64,000 bases of DNA from Opeltia flavorubescens (taxonomy: Eukaryota; Ascomycota; Lecanoromycetes; Teloschistales; Teloschistaceae). A program made the position numbers and the translations under genes. The stretch lies in assembly GCA_000442125.1 (NCBI GenBank), contig KE546972.1:1572022-1636021 (forward strand), read 5' to 3'. Below are positions 56,236-64,000 of this stretch, piece after piece. Numbering within the stretch: position 1 is the stretch's first letter; each line of letters starts with the position of its first letter. The notes beneath the pieces are model-generated. The model worked only from the letters and a program-made list of their open reading frames with translations, had not been told where the DNA came from and did no database searches.

Positions 56236-58332
56236 ATGCCCACACAGATCAGCGCTCCGATTTCAGCATTCCTCACCAACCTCCGCTTGCTGGACCTTGA
56301 CTATGCCGAGGACTGGCCCGCCATAACACCAAATCTATTCGCGACGAAAGATGCTCGGGCGAACCAGAAGCAGCGAATACGAGGTGTGGAATGGGCGTTG
56401 TATCGGCTCTTCGAGCTTTGGAACCCCAAGGAAACGAAGAATAAGCTGCAGCCATTCTTCCCGCCTTACGACGCGTTGAGATCGATAAATCTACGCGCTG
56501 CGCTGTTCAGAAGTCTCAATGAGCTTAAGAAGAATGGGGTCTTGGGGAAAGAGGTCGTGATTAGGAAGACGATGTTCGATGAGTGTAGGGGTGAGAGGTT
56601 TGAGGAGCTCCTGGCTTCGTTTTCGACAATTGTCTTGCAAGATCAGTTACGGAAGAGGCCAAGCACAAGGAGGAGCTTTGCTGGGAGACTGGCGACGTCT
56701 CGAGAATTGTCTGGACATGCGCAGAGATCGGCTTTACCTTTGGCTATTGCACACCAGGGGGCTTTGAAAGCGTTGCTACGTAGGAAGGAGCAATTGAGAA
56801 AACGGTACGCTCGTCTCGAGGACACTCTAAGGGAAAAGGAGCTGGAGCTATTGAAAAGAGTGGATGACCTAGATAAAGAGGATCAAGCTTGCCCTGTGGA
56901 CGCAGTCCCAGATCGAGAGGTACGGACCATTCGTCAGCAGTTCGATAAAAGTTGGCAGGGAGATGCAAGCTGGGTCGATGGTATTGTGGAAGGGGACAGG
57001 CGAGATTTTGGTGACTCCCTCCTCGACAATACATTTTCGACGGTATGGACGCATGCGGAAAACGGCACAATTGATGACATCGGGACGACGGGACAGAAAA
57101 GTCTCTTTCAGGATCTCAATTGCAGGGTTCAGGAGCAACAGTCGAGGCTGCGTCATTGGCAGAATGTTCACAAAGACTTGGTTAGCTCGAGACCTAGGAG
57201 CCCAACAAAAAGAAGGGAGAATACAACTCCGTACCGAAGTAGGGGTCCGCTGTCTCCGCTCAAATTTGGAAATATGGAGCAGAAGGGTGTTGGGGAGAGT
57301 TTCGTGAACTCGGGAGTTTCTCCAGAATTGAAAGCTGAGTACGGAAGACTACTTCGGCGAGCTAGAGGCGACAATGAAGATGCTGGCTTTCAGGACTGTA
57401 CGACACCCTCGAAAAGTTTGAACAACTGGGATCCATCTAGTGTGGTGGTACATCCTCGAGAGGAGCGAGATTCACTGTCGTCGACTGTTGATACCCTACC
57501 TTCTACTCCGAAAACAAGAACTGCATTTCATGCAGGGTCCCCTGAGCGAGATTTAGATCCTATCAATTCTCCAAAGCATCAGCAAGTAGTAAGGCCTTCG
57601 AATTCCGTAATTACGGGAACGCCAGAACCCGGACTCTACACTTCCAGCCCCACTCTCGTGTCGAAATCCCCAAATGTTTTCTGCGAAAGAATAGAATTGG
57701 GCAGCGAAGAAGTATTACAAGTTGAATCTGAAATCCACTCCAGCTCTCACACAAATCAAGGCCAGGGTAGCTCAGACCATGTTGATCCTAAATCACCAAC
57801 GGTCATCGGTGCCAAACCCCTTCACGAAGAAGATGATCTAGCTCAACGAATAATCTCCTCCGCTCTGGACGCCGATGCTTCACCAACCAAACCCAAAATC
57901 TCCCTCATGGAACGAACGAGGCAGTCCATAGCATTCGCTCGACCAGAGTCCTTCCTACCTTCTCCATCTCCTACTCAACCCCTATTCCCCTCTTCCACCA
58001 CAAACACAATCGATAACCCAGAGCCCACTGCTCTAGCTCGGACTTCTTCTCTCCTCGAACGTACCCGTCGCTCTATTTCGCTTCTTCCAACCTCGACTTC
58101 AGATGGCATATCTGGGGGTACGAGGAAGTCGGTACATCAAAGAAGACAGTCGAAACAATATTATCCGAGGAATCAGTTTGAGACGCCGAGGAAGGAGAGA
58201 TTGGAGGAGGTGAAGGAGATGACGCCGCCGGAGGTGCTGTTTAGTCCCGAGGCGGATTATAAGAGTGTTTTTAAGAGTCGGCCGAGGGTGAAGACTAGTC
58301 CTGGTTTTGAGGGAAGTGAGGGGGGAGGATGA
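56236..58332 (+). CDS. Augmin complex subunit 6 (HAUS6 N-terminal domain)
   Basis: A single exon of 698 residues. The first 230 residues match the HAUS6 N-terminal domain: FLTNLRLLDLDYAEDWPAI, VEWALYRLFELWNPKETKNK, PYDALRSINLRAALFRSLNE and FEELLASFSTIVL, then coiled-coil (LLRRKEQLRKRYARLEDTLR). The rest is Ser/Pro-rich. Augmin recruits gamma-tubulin to existing microtubules for branching nucleation in the spindle; it is known from animals, plants and some filamentous fungi. Two copies of a short motif SL[ML]ERTR[QR]SI lie in the disordered C-terminal part (about 556-565 and 605-614). It shares a promoter region with MLC1, though a functional link is only suggestive. Confidence 0.88.
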   Translation: MPTQISAPISAFLTNLRLLDLDYAEDWPAITPNLFATKDARANQKQRIRGVEWALYRLFELWNPKETKNKLQPFFPPYDALRSINLRAALFRSLNELKKNGVLGKEVVIRKTMFDECRGERFEELLASFSTIVLQDQLRKRPSTRRSFAGRLATSRELSGHAQRSALPLAIAHQGALKALLRRKEQLRKRYARLEDTLREKELELLKRVDDLDKEDQACPVDAVPDREVRTIRQQFDKSWQGDASWVDGIVEGDRRDFGDSLLDNTFSTVWTHAENGTIDDIGTTGQKSLFQDLNCRVQEQQSRLRHWQNVHKDLVSSRPRSPTKRRENTTPYRSRGPLSPLKFGNMEQKGVGESFVNSGVSPELKAEYGRLLRRARGDNEDAGFQDCTTPSKSLNNWDPSSVVVHPREERDSLSSTVDTLPSTPKTRTAFHAGSPERDLDPINSPKHQQVVRPSNSVITGTPEPGLYTSSPTLVSKSPNVFCERIELGSEEVLQVESEIHSSSHTNQGQGSSDHVDPKSPTVIGAKPLHEEDDLAQRIISSALDADASPTKPKISLMERTRQSIAFARPESFLPSPSPTQPLFPSSTTNTIDNPEPTALARTSSLLERTRRSISLLPTSTSDGISGGTRKSVHQRRQSKQYYPRNQFETPRKERLEEVKEMTPPEVLFSPEADYKSVFKSRPRVKTSPGFEGSEGGG

Positions 58333-58959
58333 GGTGGGAGGTGCGGAAGGAGAGGATTGAAAGGCAACCGTTTGAGCTATAAGCAATGATCCGAAATAGT
58401 CCTCACCGAATCGAGAAATTGATATGATCCTGAAAAAGGCATTTGCATAAAGCTTCCGAATATCTCAAAGAACCGTGGACAGAGTCATAGTTACGCACAA
58501 TAAGGGCGGAAGATGCCGAGATAAGGATCCCATCTATCAAAGTATTGCTAGGCTTTGGAAGTCCTCAACAATGACTGCTCTAACACCACGAGCCATGGCA
58601 ATAATCATGAGATGGCAAAATTACCACTGCACGATGACTAGGAGTATTGGGATTCGGAACTAACGGGAAGCATGAAGCACTCCCACCATGTACAGACGAT
58701 AGCATGATAATGACTATACCCAAATTAGCGCTATTAGGATTCAAAGGATTCCGAGGATTTGGACCTTCCTTAATTGTCAGGCACTCCCAGCACCACGGCC
58801 CGAAGCACGGGCTTCGAACCGGTCCCTCCCATAACATATAATCCGCAAAATCAAAATGTAACTTCTAGAAATAAAGGATAGAAAGAAAAGGCCAACTTGC
58901 AATAGACCCACTAGTCCCATTATCACTACCCAAACGAGTATCCAAGATTTACATCGGCA
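58333..58959. promoter_or_regulatory. Intergenic between HAUS6 and DUF2855 genes
   Basis: Promoter of the DUF2855 gene and 3' end of HAUS6, both on the plus strand. A GGTTCGAA sequence on the minus strand near 58815 resembles a tRNA B-box but no tRNA fold is present. Confidence 0.5.
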
Positions 58960-60339
58960 ATGGAATCCCACATACAAATCCTCAAAAAAGGCGATTTCAC
59001 CAAGCAGTCCATCATCACCCTCCCCCATCCTCTCCTCGACCCCCTCTCCCCTTCCTCAGTCCGTGTACGGACGAAACTCCTCTCCATCACAGCCAATAAC
59101 ATCGGCTACGCCGCCCTCGGTACCCGCTTACACTGGTGGTCCGCTTTCCCACTCCCTGCCTCCGTCCCTGCACCCTTCAATGACTCAAAAGTGTACGGGA
59201 CAGTGATATCATGGGGCTACGCTGAAGTCCTCGAAAGCAGAATTCCCGAAATAGCACCAGGTAGCCTACTCTGGGGTTGCTTCCCCGTCTCCACATACCC
59301 TACAGACATCTGTCTGAGTCCAACCACCCCCAAGGGGCACTGGGTGGAAATCAGTGAGCATAGGAAAGCACTGATGAATCTGTATCAGCGGTATATCGTT
59401 GCGTTTCCGCCACCATCCCCCCTTCAAGACCCTGAGGAAAACAAGAACACGATAGAGCGACTCGCAAAAACCGCCCTTTTGGAACCTTTATGGGAAGCAG
59501 CCTACCTGCTAAATCGCTTCGTATTTTCCTCCCCTCCTGGACTTCCTTCCTCATCCTCTCCCTCCTCGAAAACTTTTCAACCAATTCACCCCTTCGGTCA
59601 CGGCGAATGGACAGCCTTAGATGCAGATCTCACGAGCACAGTCGTAATCATACTCTCCGCGTCTTCCAAAACCGGGACATCCTTCTTATGGGAACTCCTC
59701 ACGAAACGACCCCCCGGAACCGGGCCATTGGGTATCATGAGCGTATCTTCAAGACTCCCTCCTCACAACAATGACATATCTGCACCCGAGATCGTCGACG
59801 AAGGAGATGACGGAGGAGAAGGAGGAGTCCCCAAATCCACCACCACCCGCATCCCAACCCGCCAAGAAACATACTCCACAATGCTTTCCCCCCCTGCTCT
59901 TGATTGGCTATCCTCACTCCCCACCTGCACCCGCATCCTGATCTTCGATTTCGGCGCCCCTAGCCCTTGGACGCGGACCTTGAATCATACCCTCCGAAAC
60001 GAAAATACCGTACCAGATGCGGAAATTACATTTATAGGCGTGGGCGCGGTTCATGAACCGGGTACTTCTACTACTACCCTACCGTTAACGGGAGGAATGG
60101 TAAGGATTCGGAGTAATGCTAGTAAGTCTCGGGATGCTGTTATGGCGCAGATTGGTCCTGAGAGGTATTTTGACGGCTTGGAGAGGGCTTTTGAAGAGGT
60201 TTTGGATGAGGCTGGGGGGGTTGGGGTGGATGTTGAGATGAAGAGAGGGATGCTGGGGGAGGAGGGAGTTGAGGGGGGGTGGGAGAGGCTTTGTATGGGG
60301 AGTGTGGGAGGGGGGAGGGGGATGGTGTTTTTGGTATGA
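58960..60339 (+). CDS. DUF2855 family protein
   Basis: A single exon of 459 residues. The sequence fits the DUF2855 family: an N-terminal barrel-like part (SVRVRTKLLSITANNIGYAALG, about 34-55; VYGTVISWGYAEV, about 79-91; GSLLWGCFPVSTYPTDI), a long middle part (EPLWEAAYLLNRFVFSS), and TVVIILSASSKTGTSFLWEL, which has a nucleotide-binding-like look. Medium-chain reductases have a comparable order, so a quinone- or enoyl-reductase-like fold is possible; no biochemical role is established to my knowledge. The C-terminus is Gly/Glu-rich. No intron is needed. Confidence 0.85.
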   Translation: MESHIQILKKGDFTKQSIITLPHPLLDPLSPSSVRVRTKLLSITANNIGYAALGTRLHWWSAFPLPASVPAPFNDSKVYGTVISWGYAEVLESRIPEIAPGSLLWGCFPVSTYPTDICLSPTTPKGHWVEISEHRKALMNLYQRYIVAFPPPSPLQDPEENKNTIERLAKTALLEPLWEAAYLLNRFVFSSPPGLPSSSSPSSKTFQPIHPFGHGEWTALDADLTSTVVIILSASSKTGTSFLWELLTKRPPGTGPLGIMSVSSRLPPHNNDISAPEIVDEGDDGGEGGVPKSTTTRIPTRQETYSTMLSPPALDWLSSLPTCTRILIFDFGAPSPWTRTLNHTLRNENTVPDAEITFIGVGAVHEPGTSTTTLPLTGGMVRIRSNASKSRDAVMAQIGPERYFDGLERAFEEVLDEAGGVGVDVEMKRGMLGEEGVEGGWERLCMGSVGGGRGMVFLV

Positions 60340-60862
60340 ATGGTGGGGTTTTTTGGGTGTGGAGTTGTGTGCGGGTTATCGGCTCTGCTATACATCCACA
60401 ATGGCGGAATCTCGTTACTTTTCGATATGTGCGGGTGGAGAGGGTGAAAAGCTTTTTGTTGGTGATTGGTCCGGTGATGTAAATGAAGTATTCGCAGCGT
60501 CTTGAAATGGTATTAGCCCTTGATAACGAGCTCCTTTACGATTCGTAATTCCTTTTACGCTTGGCACCTTTGGTAGCGAATTCATCAGCGCGATATCTCA
60601 TCAAAAGCTTTGCTTGCAATCCCTTCAACTTACCTCCCCTCATCGGTGATATCATCGCTACGAGCACGGGGGCAGCGAGTGTAAAGGAAGAAGCGGCCGT
60701 GGTATAGTGTTAGAGTGGACTTAATTCTCTCGCCCTGGAGAAGGGGTATCTTTAAATAGATGAGGAAGATGTCAATAGTCTGGATGTATATTGTCTTTTG
60801 ATTGGTGAAATTTCGTTTTTATCTTTCTTTTCTCATACCTTAACAACTGCCTTTCATCGACT
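60340..60862. other. Intergenic, no gene seen
   Basis: 3' end of the DUF2855 gene followed by unassigned DNA. A 17-base stretch near 60694-60711 resembles a tRNA A-box, but no B-box or cloverleaf follows. Confidence 0.5.
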
Positions 60863-61845
60863 CTAGTAATCAAATTTCTGCCCTGTAAGTTCTTCTCTCA
60901 AGTTCCACAGCTGCTCAGTAGAAACTGAATCTCTAAGCCAGGGTAAGACATTCTCTTTCTCGTGAGCCTGATTGTTGGCTAGATATGCACCATCATGATT
61001 CTTGAATGAACGGTCAAAAGCTGCGTATACCTGCTTTAAGGCGCCCTCGGAGGCGTTCATCCTCAAGTGATCGAAGCCATGCCCATAACCTGTGTATCTG
61101 AGATCGCAGTCCATTTGCTCTATGCATGCCTGAGGACAACTCTCGGCAGTGGTCACAATATTTGCTCAATGAAACTTCGGATGCAATAAACGCAATATTT
61201 CGAATCCATCTTCGCCCAGGTAGCGCATGAGGTTTGAGCCCACTACGCCAAGGTGCAGACTCAGTGATTCCCAGCTCCACCCTTTTGCGAGCTCCAGGGC
61301 GAAGAGCATATTTGCAGATTTGGCTTAGCCGAATCTCGCTAGCGTTTTCAAGTCTTTCCGTTATCTCAATTGTAGTAGTCGTCGATGCGGAACGGGCTCA
61401 TGCGATGGCCATCACTACTGACCTGGACGACCCGAACACCTTTGGATGCGGCCAAAAGCTTCGGCATGATCAGATCTGTAAATAGAGAGTGCTTAACGAG
61501 TCGGCAATAGGGTTGTTATACGTAGCATAACTCTAGCATTATTGCAGAGTACGTCGAGTGACTCAGTGTAGCTGTTAACTTTAGCCGCTGTTTTTCGTAC
61601 CTGGATCAAGGAGCCGAAATCCCTTTCGAGTACACAAGTTGGAGTCCTCTGATGCTAGGTTCTGATGACATCGGCAGTTTTCTCGCATATGCTGGTGTTG
61701 CGTCCGGCGAGGATAAACAACCTACGTGATTGCTTGGCGATGACTTGCACAAAGGTTGCTTCAATGCCGCCCGGGCTAACTCCGGTGGTGAGGATGACCT
61801 TGTCCTTGACGATGGATTCTCACTCCTCCGCGATTTCCTTGGCGA
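60863..61845 (-). pseudogene. Short-chain dehydrogenase/reductase relic
   Basis: On the minus strand fragments of one SDR run in order: VKDKVILTTGVSPGGIEATF with AKQSRRLFILAGRN (the Rossmann start, about 61825-61690), then FGSLIQVRKTAAKVNS (about 61615-61570), then AKSANMLFALELAKGW with LSLHLGVVGSNLMRYLG (about 61325-61200), and the C-terminus LPWLRDSVSTEQLWNLREEL with TGQKFDY-stop. The frame is broken by stops at 61655-61657, 61324-61326 and 61166-61168, among others, and the middle needs frame changes. The catalytic YxxxK reads F-G-stop-A-K. The last 97 codons remain open. It would have been an NAD(P)-dependent oxidoreductase of the retinol-dehydrogenase-like fungal type. It is non-functional. 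Confidence 0.82.
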
Positions 61846-64000
61846 TTTTCTTGGCGGCTGTCTTGAAAGGTAAGATCGAACAGCGTTATATTGACTTTTC
61901 AGTATCACTATCGACAGGGCTAAAGCATGCACGTCAGCCCTTCTCCTCACAAATACTGTCAACCATCCACACTCACACTCCCCAGGCCAAGCACTCCTTG
62001 AGTTCCTCTTCGACATCATCACCCATAGGTGAATTTCCATCACTACTGTATTTAAAAGATCCCGCTATAGTGGAGACCATGAAGACAATCGTCATGAAGG
62101 GGAGGAAAGCGAACATTCTCCCCAAAACGAACAGCTTTATCTCTATCCTCTTTCCAGATCTTCGATTCGAATTCAACACAGCGAGGCATGCTAGGGATCT
62201 ATATACCAAGCGTACACGAGTATCCACTAGGCTTAGCAGTCTTCTAACTCTATACCAGCCTTTGAACATTGTGCAAGTGTTCAAAGTATCAGAACCCGTA
62301 GGTTCGACCTGAGATCCACAAATCCAAGCCATGCCCTCGTCCTTGTGAATACGCATGAGCCCCACACTGCGCCATTTCAGAGCGGACTTTATGACCGAAG
62401 AGAAGCGCTTCCACCCAGGATACCTTCTGGACGGACGCCCAAGGAAAGCTCCAAAAACGAGAAGTCATATACGGCCCGATGCACAGGCCTCGAAACACGT
62501 TTCCCATCCATAACCAGCCGAGGGACGTATATCGTAGAGAGGAAAGCCACGGAACAGAACGCCACCGGCTGGTCCCACGGTCCAATCACCCGTACTTGGC
62601 TGATAATGGCGCCGGAGAATCAACATCGCAGCCGCATTCTAGTTGTACATATACGCCACTAACTGAGAAAATGCTCAGCCATGCTTGAACTTCCGCCGTG
62701 AAGTTAAATCACGTTAGTTTCTCCTAATGGTTCTTTTTGGTACCGACCCAGGAATGGAAAAGCGCGAATACAAAGTCAGTCCATTTCCATAGTTTCATCT
62801 TTTGTTTCCCTGGATCGCTGAGACTGGGGACCTGGGTCTCGACATTCCTAGACTTGGGGTGACTATCAGGATGAATGAATAAGAAAATAGGAATACTGTG
62901 TCGGAAACACAAGGTATGAATATCAATACACATGAGGTCCTCGTTGTTCATTCCCTTTGTTGTAAATGCTTCTTCGGTGTTTCAGTCTTGCCAGCTGCTC
63001 GCACTTTTCTTATCTGATATATACCTTGGAAAAGTTTAGCGTCACGGAGATTCTTCGGCTCTTTGTGACTGACGCTAAACGCTTTCTAGACTTTACCCAG
63101 CCGAAAGTGTGACGGATGGGCAGAATCGTGGCTTGATTGAACCAATGGTAAAGAAACGGTTTTTCCTCTGTACGGTGCATGTTTGTGCAGCCATGGTACC
63201 GTGGACACGTGATATAGTGTCTTCCAATGGAAAGAAAGAAGCGAAGGAGACTCAAGAACTCCTCCTTTTGCGTACGAGACTGCGTTTTCAGTCCTTGATT
63301 GCTATTCATTATAGAGAGGCTGACATGCAAGCAAGAAGAGATTACCTACTTTATATCATTTCGCAGTTGCTGTTTATATATATACTCAAGCAATCTTTTC
63401 ATTGAAATGTCACATCAAATTTTATGCTGTCGAGCCATGGTTTGGAGGCAGCCATGTACGCAAGGTCAGGATATTCTAAAAAGACTCCGATATACATATC
63501 GGTAGTAGAAAAGATCTCACCTCCTTCCCAAGGACGAGTCAACCCTCGGACTCTAATCTTCTGCCTCAATGCTAAAAACATATACTTCAGCTCTGATGCT
63601 GATTCTTGTGCATTTCAGTCTTCTCTAGGTGTTGCGACTCACTTGTCGGACCGTAAAGAATATTCCCCACCGTGCGATGGTGAGATATTGGTCATTGGCC
63701 TGTTCTCTTTCTTCTTTTTTCCCTCAACTTATTATTCAAACCATTGATCTCGATACTTAGGGAGTTAATCAAGAGGTATTCTTATTTTACTTTCCATATC
63801 TATCAAAGTATACCTAGCCAACCCTACGATAATTGCGGTTTTCTTGTTTCAATTATACTTGTGTTGAAGTTTAGGCGCTGATGTCTCATGCCCTTCAGTC
63901 TTTCGTCGCTCGGTAGCAGAGCGACAAGTTGTGCTTTTGATGACTCTAATGGTGGAAGCTAAATAGCCTTAGTAGGGCTGAGTATAGTCGCCCAGGTATA
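61846..64000. other. Right edge: no intact gene recognised
   Basis: Both strands carry only short, overlapping open frames (60-130 codons). Minus-strand sequence at 62590-62390 (IGPWDQPVAFCSVAFLSTIY, then RPVHRAVYDFSFLELSLG) reads protein-like but ends in stops and matches no family I know; it may be another decayed gene. From about 62700 to the end the DNA is AT-richer and shows no coding signal. Confidence 0.45.

Noticed and set aside
58805-58830. Minus-strand GGTTCGAAGCCC resembling a tRNA B-box
   Set aside because: The flanking bases do not form a T stem and there is no A-box or acceptor stem.
60690-60760. tRNA-like stretch (GGTATAGTGTTAGAGTGG resembles an A-box)
   Set aside because: No B-box (GGTTCRA) follows and no anticodon or T arm can be folded.
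1-64000. CRISPR arrays, insertion sequences or intact transposons
   Set aside because: No regularly spaced direct repeats, no transposase or reverse transcriptase sequence, and no long terminal or inverted repeats were seen.

Overview
The window is nuclear DNA of a filamentous ascomycete (Pezizomycotina). The genes carry many short GT...AG introns (mostly 42-142 nt), and the families include a Pth11/rhodopsin-like membrane protein, a Zn2Cys6 regulator, a Kre9/KNH-type GPI protein and a fungal APC permease. The class is not fixed by what I can see; Leotiomycetes would fit but is a guess. Three single ambiguous bases (1408, 22528, 26361) point to a draft assembly.

Layout. (1) 1-14.4 kb is accessory: an NRPS relic (C half plus A domain, minus strand, running off the left edge) with several in-frame stops; an intact SUR2-like sphingoid C4-hydroxylase; unrecognised degraded sequence; an MFS exporter; an APC-type amine/amino-acid permease; and a zinc alcohol dehydrogenase broken by a stop. 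This looks like a partly dismantled metabolic locus. (2) 14.9-43.7 kb is a conserved housekeeping block: HD-domain nucleotidase, GPI cell-wall protein, RBM25-type splicing factor, mitoribosomal bS21m, a disordered protein of unknown function, Cdc73 (Paf1 complex), Mob3/phocein (STRIPAK), CobW/ZNG1 GTPase, Not2 (CCR4-NOT), mitoribosomal mL47/uL29m, BTB protein, Rab GDI, C2H2 regulator and Orc4. (3) 45-60.3 kb is mixed: Pth11-like receptor-type protein, a 663-residue disordered protein, Zn2Cys6 regulator, STEEP1-family protein, myosin essential light chain, HAUS6/augmin subunit and a DUF2855 protein. (4) 60.8-64 kb is degraded again, with a stop-riddled short-chain dehydrogenase relic and no intact gene to the right edge.

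Exon boundaries were set by hand from conserved protein sequence, splice consensus and reading phase. Every multi-exon model listed closes in frame except the two relics and the broken ADH. No single undescribed system stands out. The most noteworthy items are the NRPS relic whose stops all fit C-to-T change (as expected of RIP) beside an intact SUR2 paralogue, an AT-hook in the long N-terminal extension of Orc4, a SUMO-interaction-like motif at the start of a BTB protein, a 24-bp in-frame minisatellite in a cell-surface protein, and an apparent GC-AG intron in the CobW GTPase gene.
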